NCBI GenBank assembly: GCA_036365145.1
Contig: JAEOAD010000025.1
Coordinates: forward strand, 29,459,001-29,523,000
Reading direction: 5' to 3'
Source of the DNA: Orientallactaga sibirica
Lineage: Eukaryota; Chordata; Mammalia; Rodentia; Dipodidae
DNA length: 64,000 bases
Numbering within the stretch: position 1 is the stretch's first letter; each line of letters begins with the position of its first letter. The translations under genes and the position numbers were made by a program. A model generated the notes under the pieces. The model was not told the DNA's origin. It saw nothing but the letters and a program-made list of their open reading frames with translations, and did not search any database. Positions 41,285 to 49,895 of the stretch are shown piece after piece.

Positions 41285-41425
41285 ACACTGCATCTCTGGC
41301 TTTGTTGTTAACTGTCTCTGGGACTTGGTGACCTCGGGAGATACGAGTTTCTTTTCTGGGCCTCTGGTTTCTCATCTGTGCAGTGAAAGGATTAGATGAG
41401 ATTATGCAAATGTGCAAAGTTCTGC
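41285..41425 (-). repeat. MIR SINE, minus strand
   Basis: GTTAACTGTCTCTGGGACTT, CTCTGGTTTCTCATCTGTGC and AAAGGATTAGATGAGATTAT are close to the reversed MIR. Confidence 0.8.
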
Positions 41426-41461
41426 TCTAAAATTTCATCGTTGTGAAGAAAATAGATGTTT

Positions 41462-41573
41462 GGTTTCACACAGCCCAAGCTTGCCTTACATTCACTATGT
41501 AGCCAACTTTGAAGTCATCTTCTTGCCCCCACCTCCCAAGTACTAGGTTACAGGTATGCACCACCACACCTGC
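41462..41573 (-). repeat. Decayed B1-like SINE
   Basis: CACACAGCCCAAGCTTGCCT, ATTCACTATGTAGCCAAC, CCCAAGTACTAGGTTACAGG and GCACCACCACACCTGCC follow a reversed B1. Confidence 0.75.
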
Positions 41574-42342
41574 CTTCAGCACAGATCTCACTGGGGAGAA
41601 AGAGCACAGGGCTTTCCCCAGCCCATCATGAAGGCTCCCTTCTCCCTTCCCATCCTTCAGTGTTATCCAAACGGAATCAGCGATTCTGGCCGCACAGCAG
41701 GTGTGGGGAAGGGGGGTAAGGCGGTCCTGAGCAGCCTAAGCAAGCGCACAATCTCCTTCCTTCCGAATGGCTGTCCTTGGGGCTTCTTCGCTGGCTTGTC
41801 TGTGCTCCTGAGCTCGCAGTGCCCTCTTTCCAGAAGGGCATCCTTTACTTTCTGTGGTCTGTACTCACAGGAGAACGCAGACTTTGCGCCTCTACCTCCA
41901 GCTCTCACCAGCTACAGGGAGAGCCAATAAACTTGTTTTTAATGCTCGTGATCCTGGCCTATACATGACAGAATTGACATTAATGAAACAGACAGCGGCT
42001 GTTGTTTTAAAGTACTCACTGTGTATAATCACATCAAGCCTTCATAACTCAGAGCTGCCACGCCAGCAGTCAACACACAGGCACAGTAACACCCCCACTG
42101 GAGAGGCCGCCCCTGGTCTGGGCTTCACCCAGCTCCTTGGGAAAGGTTAAGAGAAATGCATCTCCCCCCCCCCCATCCTCCTAACTCCTCCTCCCTTCTT
42201 GCTTTTATTTCCTGGGAAGGAACTTGGGAAACCTCTACTTCCTTTTCCAATGCCCGCCCCAAGGGGTGTTTGACCCAGTGACACTGTGACATGGCATTGT
42301 CATCTTCAGAATTCACACTTTGAGAACTCACAATTGAGTTAC
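41574..42342. other. Unique stretch without gene
   Basis: Holds the candidate element below. A C9 run sits at 42165-42173. Confidence 0.5.
41900..42060. promoter_or_regulatory. Candidate conserved noncoding element
   Basis: Contains GCCAATAAAC (CCAAT or HOX-like), a palindromic ATTAAT at 41979-41984, and GTTGTTTTAAAG. Unique and AT-rich. Inference only. Confidence 0.25.
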
Positions 42343-42345
42343 AAA

Positions 42346-42389
<44 letters not shown>
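42343..42389 (+). repeat. (AAAG)n microsatellite
   Basis: Eleven or so uninterrupted AAAG units followed by GGGAGAG. No SINE body attached. Confidence 0.95.
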
Positions 42390-42489
42390 GGGAGAGAAAA
42401 TGTAATAAGAGTCTAAGAAATTTTCTGATTTTGCACTGGGTTGTGTTCATAGCTATTCTGGGCCACATGCATGCAGCCTATGGACCGTG

Positions 42490-43270
42490 GGTCAGATACC
42501 CCAATCTACAAGATAAAGTTCAGACTCCGTAGGATGGCTTTGGATGGTCTCCAGGCTCTGAATCATCACTCTCTGTCTCCTACAAACAGGATTCGTGTTA
42601 ATACCTTTGTCTGAGGTCTGGTTATGCAAACTGAAAATGATCCCCTGCCCCTCAGATTCCACACTCTTCCAATCTATAAATCCTGGTGATTTTGCTCCTT
42701 TCATATATTTCTGTCCTTTCCACTTCTTTTCATCCACTGTCTTAGTTTTATATCCTTATACTGTCCCTCATGGGGCACTGTGACAATTCCCCGCCGTCTG
42801 CACTCTCCCCATAACTTTATTCCAGATCATTTCTCTGAGCCCCCATGATAAAGTCCAAGCCCAGTATGTGACACTCCATGCAGTCTGACTGAAGCCATCT
42901 CCTTTGCCCCATCCTTTGTCTCCAAAGCTCTAGCTCACGGGAACCACGTACAGATGCAGCAATCCACTGAACAGCCTCGGAAACCTTGGACCAACCACGT
43001 GGAGCTCTGCTTGGAGGACTCTGCTCCTCGATATGCTCCTTTGTGCTCTGTGGACACCTCCCACATTTCACAGCTCAGTGAGGTCCCCTCTGTGCCTGAC
43101 CACCCGCCTCTCATACTTCGTCTGCACCTAGAACCCCGTATGGTATTTGTGTGTGACCATCCATATCCACTTACAAATCCCTGTGAGCAGGAGACGCTTG
43201 AGACATCACTTCCCACCTGTCTCCCAGCATAGTGCCTGACCCATGCTCAGTAGGGTTAGTGTATACGCGT
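42490..43270 (-). repeat. L2 LINE, antisense, partly doubled
   Basis: Antisense L2 phrases appear: AGATAAAGTTCAGACTCCGT near 42510, a second equivalent TGATAAAGTCCAAGCCCAG near 42847, then TCCTTTGTGCTCTGTGGACA, and the terminal AGCATAGTGCCTGACCCATG near 43227. The doubled phrase suggests two overlapping fragments. A GGAT/GGAA-rich tract ends it. Confidence 0.65.
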
Positions 43271-43634
43271 ACAGAGCGATGGATGGATGGAAGGAAGGAG
43301 GGAGAAGGGGAGGGGGAGGCATTCAAGACCAGGCAGTGGTTATGACCTGATGCTAGTCCACCTGCCTTTTCCTATCTTCCATAAGGACTGCAGTGCTCCC
43401 TGTAATGGCCTAGGGTTTGCAGGTGTGCCTGAGGGGTGTCACTTTTGATCCGCATAAGCCTCCCCTTCCACAAATACCCCACGTTGCAGCCATCCTTATT
43501 GTTCATACGCTTCCCTGCTGCCGCCCTGCCTGCCTCTTGTGTCCAGAAGGAACTCGTTTATTCCTACACCTGCTGGCTGGCTCAAGGCTTCACCTTGCCC
43601 CTTGCAAAATTCTCAAATTCACTGTTCCTCTCCT
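43271..43634. other. Unique stretch without gene
   Basis: G/A-rich at the left (43281-43316), then plain sequence. Confidence 0.45.
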
Positions 43635-43770
43635 CTTTTTTGGAGACAGTCTTATGTAGTCCAACTGGACTCTACTGTAGCTCTTTGCCTATGTAGCGCA
43701 AGGCTGGCCTTGAACTCCGACCCTCCTGCCTCCGCTGTCCGAATGCTGAGGTACAGGCATACACTGCATA
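43635..43770 (-). repeat. Decayed B1-like SINE
   Basis: TTTTTTGGAGACAGTCTTAT, CAAGGCTGGCCTTGAACTCC and GCTGAGGTACAGGCATAC follow a reversed B1 with an insertion in the middle. Confidence 0.7.
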
Positions 43771-43814
43771 TCCGAGTCTTCACTCTCTCCTCTGTTATTA
43801 CCATTGACATGACG

Positions 43815-43935
43815 ATTGTGACCCATGTCTGTCATCCTCCCAGACCTCAGAAGGCAGAGACAGAAGGACTTCTACAAATTTGAGGCCGACGTGGGCTATG
43901 TCATAAAGCCCCATCTCGGAAAAAAAAAAAAGAAA
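43815..43935 (+). repeat. Decayed B1-like SINE
   Basis: ACCCATGTCTGTCATCCTCC, CTCAGAAGGCAGAGACAGAA, TTTGAGGCCGACGTGGGCTA and CCCATCTCGGAAAAAAA in sense B1 order. Confidence 0.7.
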
Positions 43936-44018
43936 CAAAAAAGAAGAAAGAAGAATTTTCTCTCCTGTACACCAGAGCTGATGTTTAGCCAAAGCCGTCA
44001 CTAGTTTTGATACCTTTT

Positions 44019-44165
44019 TGGGGGGGGGTTCGAGGTAGGGTCTTGCTGTAGCCCAGGCTGACCTGGAATTCACTCTGTAGTCTCAGGATGACCTTGAATT
44101 CACAGCGATCCTCCTACCTCTGCCTCCTGAATGCTGAGATTAAAGGTGTGCGCCACCACACCTGG
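44019..44165 (-). repeat. B1 SINE, minus strand
   Basis: Full reversed B1 with a G10 run at the tail end. TTGATACCTTT before and GCTGATACCTT after are TSD-like. Confidence 0.92.
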
Positions 44166-44459
44166 CCTATTGCTGATACCTTGAGGCAAAGTCATGCCTT
44201 ATCTCCTTGCGCTGACCATGAACCCTGCATGCAGTGACCCCAGTCCTTGGATTCCAACTGGAATAGAGCAGAATGAACCGCTTTTTGAAGTTCTTCTGTT
44301 TTTTGTTTGTTTGTTTGTTGTTTTCCTGTAATTCCAGCTGGAATCAAGGCCAGAAAGACTGCCAAAACGTGACGATTCAGAAGTTAAGAACAAGACTTTT
44401 TACTGAGTAACCTGTGGATATTTATAGCAGCATCATTATTACTAATATTTGATTTTGGG
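44166..44459. other. Unique interval
   Basis: Contains a (TTTG)n stretch at 44299-44320 and GATTCCAACTGGAAT / ATTCCAGCTGGAAT inverted-type words (44250, 44331). No gene. Confidence 0.4.
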
Positions 44460-44608
44460 TTTTTTTTTTTTTTTGAGGTAGGGTCTTGCTCTAGCTCCGA
44501 CTAACCTGAAATTCACTGTGTAGTCTGCAGTGGCCTCGAACTCACAGCCATCCTCCTATCTCTGCCTCCTGAGTGCTGGGATTAAAGGCATGCATCACCA
44601 TGCCCGGC
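44460..44608 (-). repeat. B1 SINE, minus strand
   Basis: T15 tail complement and complete body. AATATTTGATTTT and CTATTTGATTA flank it. Confidence 0.93.
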
Positions 44609-45029
44609 TCTATTTGATTATTTTGAACACAAGCCAGGTTGTATGGAACAAGGGATGATGGCTGATCTGTGACTAAGACAGGGGCCGGTATGACACTTAA
44701 TTCAAAATGGCTGTCAGAAGCCCTCTGTGTACTCAGAGCCCTCCGAGACATCTGGGCGCTGGAAGTCACCTTCCACCACTGTCGTGCACTTTACAAATAA
44801 GAAAGAGAGGAAATGGGACGTGCAGGGGCTGCAGGCTTACCTGCCAACTGTCTGGCACAGTGGGAGTGCAACGAGGGCATTTTTGTTGTTGTTGTTTGTT
44901 TGTGTTTTGCTCACTGCGGTAGTGGGGATGCAAGGCAGACGCCAGGCCGGCCCTCCACACTCGGCCCCAGCCTTTGCTGTTCTGCCACTCTGTTGTCCTG
45001 CGGAGTTGCCCTTGTTCTGTCTTCATCAC
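44609..45029. other. Unique stretch without gene
   Basis: (TTG)n at 44882-44900. The frames reaching 110 codons overlap each other in several phases and have no domain. Confidence 0.45.
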
Positions 45030-45140
45030 TCTTGTTCAATTCAACAGATGTTTAGTTGATCACATATCTATTCCTGCAGAGAGGTTGTGCTGGGGGTAGG
45101 GGGGTGCATTTGAACAGCGGAGCCAGTAGCGATTCCCCAA
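45030..45140 (+). repeat. L2 LINE 3'-end fragment
   Basis: TTCAATTCAACAGATGTTTA, then GTTGTGCTGGGGGTAGGGG, and GAACAGCGGAGCC resemble the L2 end. Confidence 0.5.
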
Positions 45141-46893
45141 TAGAGGTCCCTGTTCTTGGCAAGGTGACCGGCTGACCATGCCTGGAGGTGAGGTGTTGGG
45201 ATGTGAGCACAGGGACCCTCCTTGCACGAAGGTGGGGTATTGGGATTGTGCACAGCGACTGTCCTTGCGTGGAGCACGTCACTGAGACTCTTCAGCTTCC
45301 TCTTCTGGGGCTTTCCTGCCACACCTTTCTTGGGTCATCTGTCACCCCTGTGGTACCACCCCACAAGCTGGGGCTCAGAGAGGCGGAGCCTGCATTTGAC
45401 TGAACCCCAGAACTCCCAAGCAAGGAGAATGAAGAAATGGCCGCTTGGCCTAACCTTGATTGGCACCTGAGGAGGGTGGGCACAAAGACCCCCAGCTGAG
45501 GGGGAGGGCCGCTCCTGAGCCTGACATTTGCTGTCACCAACAGGTGTTGGCAGCTTCTTGGTCCCCTTGGGTCACTTCTACTTCCCGTTGGAAGAAACAC
45601 ATCTTAAATCACTTTTGTGACTCTGACAGAGCTGGAGGTTCAAGAGAGATAAACTGGCAGGTCTTCTTGGGAAACCGAGGAGAGCTCGGTTATGTGCTGT
45701 GGTTCCTGTGTGTGGTCAGGCAGCAGCCTCTCCCTGTGCTGTCCCCCACCTGGAGAAGGCCAGCACCCAGGAATCCATGTGCCTTGCAAACGCTTGGGAG
45801 CGTCGCGTGGCGTTGAAAACCACTGTGAGCAGAATTCATGCAGTGCTGGGACTGGCTGTGTGCTTTCCTTCCGTTTCCTCCCAGGCCCTCCAATACCGAA
45901 GGGCTGCAAAGAGGAGGATCAGACATACTCATGGCCCATAGATAAGGTTTTAATTGAAAATTGGTTCATCTGTTTCCCATGCCTAATTCCAATGGAGCTC
46001 AGTGCTGGGAAGGAAAACCTAGGCCTGAGGATCAGGAGAGTGGCCGTGGCTTGAGCCGCTGTCTCGCCCTCCTCCTTTTCTGGCTGCTGAGCCTTGAGCA
46101 GGCAGGTACTGGGTTTCCTGGCAGCACTCTCCCCTATCCCGCAGCGGCCCTGGCTTCTCTACGAGGACAGGATGCAGCCGGTGCCTGCTTCCTCTCTTCT
46201 ACTCTCCTACGATAGACTTCTTCCAGCCCATCCTGCCCACCCCTTTCCTTCTAGCCAAATGAGTGCAGGGTCTCCATGGTTGTCAGAACCTTTCTGCAAA
46301 CACCTCTAGGCCTGCCCAGAGGCCACTCAGTCCCCTCCCGGGCACTCCTTCTCCATACCGCTCAGTGCCCTCTTCCTGTGCCCGTCTCCTCCAAAAAGCC
46401 AGGATGGGTCCTCTGAGGTCACCATGGTGGAGAGAAAAGTACCAGTTGGCTACCTTGCCAAGGCACCCAGCACTGCCATGGTGGCACCTATGCCTCCACT
46501 CTTGCCCGCTTGCTCTTGGCCTCTCGTACGTCACCGCTGCTGCATTTGGCTCTGGTGATAATTCCCTTGCTGGAGAGCAGGAGGGGGAATTCAGCTCCGA
46601 GCTTCAGGCAGGCGGCAGTGAAATACGATTTCTAGAGTGTTAATAATGCATCATGTTTAGACAGTACGTTATATCTTCCCGAGCAGCTGGCCGGGCAGAG
46701 GGGCCGCCAGGATGGGCTTGGGGCTGGCGGCGAACTCCTGGGTTTCCTCTGTACTCCTGTCTCAAGCACGGGCTGGTTCCCTGGCGCCTTGGTTTCTCTG
46801 TGTACCTCTGGAGGGATCATTCGGTCTTGGCCTTCTGCCGAAACACAGGATGCCTGTCTTTGCCCATCTCCGTCAGAATCTTCCAAACCTGCA
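45141..46893. other. SINE desert, no gene seen
   Basis: 1.75 kb without any SINE in a window where SINEs average more than one per kb. Frames up to 126 codons overlap on both strands and resemble nothing known. The 46540-46690 part is listed as a candidate element. Confidence 0.5.
46540..46690. promoter_or_regulatory. Candidate conserved noncoding element
   Basis: GTTAATAATGCATCATG at 46639-46655 combines an HNF1-like half-site with a POU-type ATGCAT core. TGATAATTCCC lies upstream. Repeat-free. Not tested for conservation. Confidence 0.28.
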
Positions 46894-47087
46894 TTTTTTT
46901 TTTTTTTTAATTTATTTTTATTATTTGAGAGAGAGAGAAGGGCACATCAGGGCCTCTAGCCACTGCAAACGAACTCCAGATGCATGTGCCACCTTGTACA
47001 TGTGGCTTATGTGGGTCCTGGGGAATCAAACCTGGGTCCTTAGGCTTCGCAGGCAAGTGCCTTAACCGCTAAGCCATCTCTCCAGCC
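46894..47087 (-). repeat. B2-like SINE, minus strand
   Basis: T16 run, short GA region, full body. CCAAACCTGC on both sides (46883 and 47087) is the TSD. Confidence 0.94.
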
Positions 47088-47109
47088 CCAAACCTGCGTT
47101 CTTCTTTAT

Positions 47110-47210
47110 TCCCCAGCATTCCTTCATTCACCCTTTAAACTCAAATGAAGTGCCTGTTGGGTGCCAAGGCCTGTGCTGCTCCCTTTAGGATCGCTTGGTG
47201 GTAAATGGAA
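47110..47210 (+). repeat. L2 LINE 3'-end fragment
   Basis: CATTCCTTCATTCACCCTTT and GTGCCTGTTGGGTGCCAAGG, then GGTGGTAAATGGAATAAGGG. Confidence 0.5.
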
Positions 47211-47401
47211 TAAGGGTATGAGACTCCAGCCTCCAGTGCTGTGGCTTAAAGCAAAGGCAGCTGGCTGTGACACTGCCACTCTCTCATGGCAGAAGAGGGG
47301 TTGTGTTCTCAGTAGGCTGTTGGGGCTCCCTGGGGAACCCTGAAGGAATGCTTACCTTGTCTAGGTCTTCTGAAGCTCACAACCAGGAAGCCTTTATAGC
47401 T

Positions 47402-47572
47402 TTTATTTTTATTTATTTATTATTTATTTATTTATTTATTGGTTTTTCAAGGTAGGGTTTCTCTCCAGCCCAGGCTGACCTGGAATTCACTATGCAATCT
47501 CACAGTGGCCTCAGACTCACAACCTCTGCCTCCTAAGTGCTGGGATTAAAGGTGTGTGCCACCAAGCCCGGC
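47402..47572 (-). repeat. B1 SINE with TTTA-rich tail
   Basis: TTTATTTATT tail, then GGTTTTTCAAGGTAGGGTTT and a body missing the segment before ACAACCTCTGCC. CCTTTATAGCTTTTA and CCTTTTATAAGCTTTTG flank it. Confidence 0.92.
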
Positions 47573-48778
47573 CTTTTATAAGCTTTTGACTCAAGCTCTG
47601 AAACCTTTCTTAGCCATCACACCACCCCCTGTTCCTTTCACATAGGTGTAGGATCTCATCTTTTCGTTCCTTCCCAGGGCTTTTGTCAGACTCAGAATTC
47701 TCCCTTCCCTTCAAGCCACTGAATTGTTCCATTTCTCCAAAGGGCCTGGGAGAGGGGAAATGCCATAGCAGCTGTGATGGCTGCCCAGGGCTCTCCCCTT
47801 GTTCCCACCCCAAAAGACCGCTCCCCGACATGCCACAGCCCCCAGTAGTGCCCTCTCTGGAGCAGTCGGTCCCCTGACCAGTCAGTCTGTGACAATTCTG
47901 TTGTTCTCAGTGAAACCATCCTCGCTTGTAGGCAGCCTGGGTTTCTAGTTTCTTGAGGTCCTGCTTCTAGCCCCCACAGGAGGCCGTCTCTGGCTGGACC
48001 TCCGTGCACTCATCTGAAAACAAGGCTGCTGGTCACCAGGGGCTTTCCCTGACCTTCATGGGTGACACTGCTACTCCTCCAAGTCCTTGGTGACTTGTTA
48101 GGTACACAGAGGCCTGGGGCAGGCCTGGGGTCGTTCTCCTGTTGGTTGGTGCACAGAGCAGGCTGTGAAGGTGTCTCATCAGTGGGGTGCCTTGGCTGTG
48201 CTCTGCTGTCCTTTATGGGTGGCTGAGTGACTTCAGCCACACCTGTGGTCTCCGGGGTGGGGTTCTTGGAGGCCGGTCCTGAGGCTCTGCAGCTCTATTC
48301 ACATTTTACCCTGCTGTACTAGCTACCTGCTCACTGCAGGCTTTGGGCTGTCTGGGGTGACGGGATGCTCCCTCCCTGCCCTAACCCTGCTGACTCCTTT
48401 CACATCCCAGAAAGACATTTCCCCACCAAGTTCTCCCCATGGGTTGCTGTTCAGCTGACACCGTAGCTGAGGAGTTATTAAAAATCCTTCATTATTATTC
48501 TGCATTGTCTCGCTTCCTCCTCCCTTCCTGCCCTGCCCCAGTCTTCCAAGGCCCAAGTCTGTCACAAGAAATACCTGGAGGCTCCGATCCAAGAGCAGAG
48601 TCACCTTTTCCCCCACCCCCTTCTTCAAAGTCTCCCCACAGACATTGCTGGCCGGCCGGATGCACTGGATCCCACACACTGCAAGGGACTCTGACTTGGG
48701 GTTCCTGCTCCTGCAGGACTTAGGACTTAGTGTATGTGGTCTAGGTTTAAAGTTCTCTACACCAGTAAACAGCTGAGG
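47573..48778. other. Unique stretch without gene
   Basis: 1.2 kb of plain sequence. The 176-codon minus frame at 48323-48853 crosses into repeat sequence and is not considered real. Confidence 0.5.
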
Positions 48779-48822
48779 GCTGGAGGGATGGTTCAGAGGT
48801 TCAACTCCCTGGGACCCAAGGC
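48779..48822 (+). repeat. B2-like SINE head fragment
   Basis: GGCTGGAGGGATGGTTCAGA followed by CCTGGGACCCAAG; the middle and 3' end are deleted. Confidence 0.75.
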
Positions 48823-48868
48823 AGTGGGTTGAATGCAAATACATGTCCCCCATAGACTCAGGTATTTA

Positions 48869-49106
48869 AAAAAAAAACTTTTTTTTTTTTGAAAGAGAGA
48901 GACACAGAGAGAGAGAGAGATAGAATGGGCATGCCAGAAGCCTCTCAGCAGCTGTGAACGAACTCCAGACACGTGTGCCCCCTCATGGGCAAGTGCAGCA
49001 TTGCGCCCTTGCATGGCTTAAATGTGGGACCTGGAGATTGGAATTGGCGTTCTTAGACTTGGCAGGCAGGCGCCTTAACCACCAAGCCATGTCTCCAGCC
49101 CCCCCC
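48869..49106 (-). repeat. B2-like SINE, long variant, in LTR
   Basis: Contains the long-class segment CATGGGCAAGTGCAGCATTG and ends GCCATGTCTCCAGCC followed by a C-run. Confidence 0.92.
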
Positions 49107-49119
49107 CAAAAAAAAACCA

Positions 49120-49323
49120 ACCATTTTTTATTTATTTATAAGGAGAGAGAAAGAGAGACAGAGAATGAGAATGGGCATGCCAGGGCCTCTTGTCACTGCA
49201 GATGAACTACAAATGTATGTGCCACTTTGTGCATCTGGCTTTAAGTGGCATCTGGGAAATAGAACTCGGGACGTCAGGCTTTGCAAGCAAGTGCTTTAAC
49301 CACTGAGCCATTTTCTCTAGCCC
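49120..49323 (-). repeat. B2-like SINE, short variant, in LTR
   Basis: Standard short body ending GCCATTTTCTCTAGCCC. Directly follows the long copy, same orientation, so the two inserted at or near one site. Confidence 0.9.
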
Positions 49324-49631
49324 AACTGAGGTATCTTTGATTAAGCTTCCTACTTAAGTGTCAAGCCCTGCTTGGGAAGAGGCATGTCACTGACCTGGGG
49401 TGCAGCCCGTCCAGGTGTGTGGAGAGCCAGCTTGGGCTCAGGCTGTTCCTGCTTGGGGGGGGGTGGGCACTGGCTTTTCTCTCTCTGCTGTGGATGTATG
49501 ATGAGGTGAGCCAGCTTCTTCACCATGATGGACTGTCCCCTGGATTCTGTAAGCCTGTAATGAACCCTTTCCTCTCATAAGCTGCTTCTGGTCTGGTGTG
49601 TTTGCCCCAGCAATGCAAAGGTAACTGCAAC

Positions 49632-49735
49632 GCCATGTAAAGCCGGATGCACCAAGTGGACCATGTGTCTGGAATTTGTTTGCAGTGGCAACAGTCCTTA
49701 AAGAGTCCCCCCAAATAAATTATAAGTAATTTAAA
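49632..49735 (+). repeat. B2-like SINE 3' fragment
   Basis: Only the CCATGTAAAGCCGGATGCAC to TTTGCAGTGGCAACAG part and an AAATAAATTATAAG tail remain. Confidence 0.8.
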
Positions 49736-49895
49736 TTTTTTATTTATTTTTTATTTTTTTGGTTTTTCAAGGTAGAGTCTCACTCTAGCCCAGGCTGACC
49801 TGGAATTCACTATGTAGTCTCAGGCTGGCCTCACTCACAGTGATCCTCCTACCTCTGCCTCTGGAGTGCTGGGATTAAAGGCTACCACGCCCAGC
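49736..49895 (-). repeat. B1 SINE, minus strand
   Basis: Body present with a 10-base gap (CTGGCCTCACTCACAG) and a shortened right end (AAGGCTACCACGCCCAGC). Confidence 0.9.

Larger units (their letters stand above)
48825..49631 (+). mobile_element. MaLR-type LTR split by two SINEs
   Basis: The LTR start TGGGTTGAATGCAAAT...CCCCCATAGACTCAGG lies at 48825-48868. It continues at 49324 with ACTGAGGTATC and runs through GTGTCAAGCCCTGCTTGGGA, GATGTATGATGAGGTGAGCC and GGTAACTGCAAC. Two B2-like SINEs in tandem fill the gap. Confidence 0.7.

Noticed and set aside
48323..48853. 176-codon minus-strand frame
   Set aside because: Extends from unique sequence into a SINE head and an LTR start, so it cannot be an old conserved protein.
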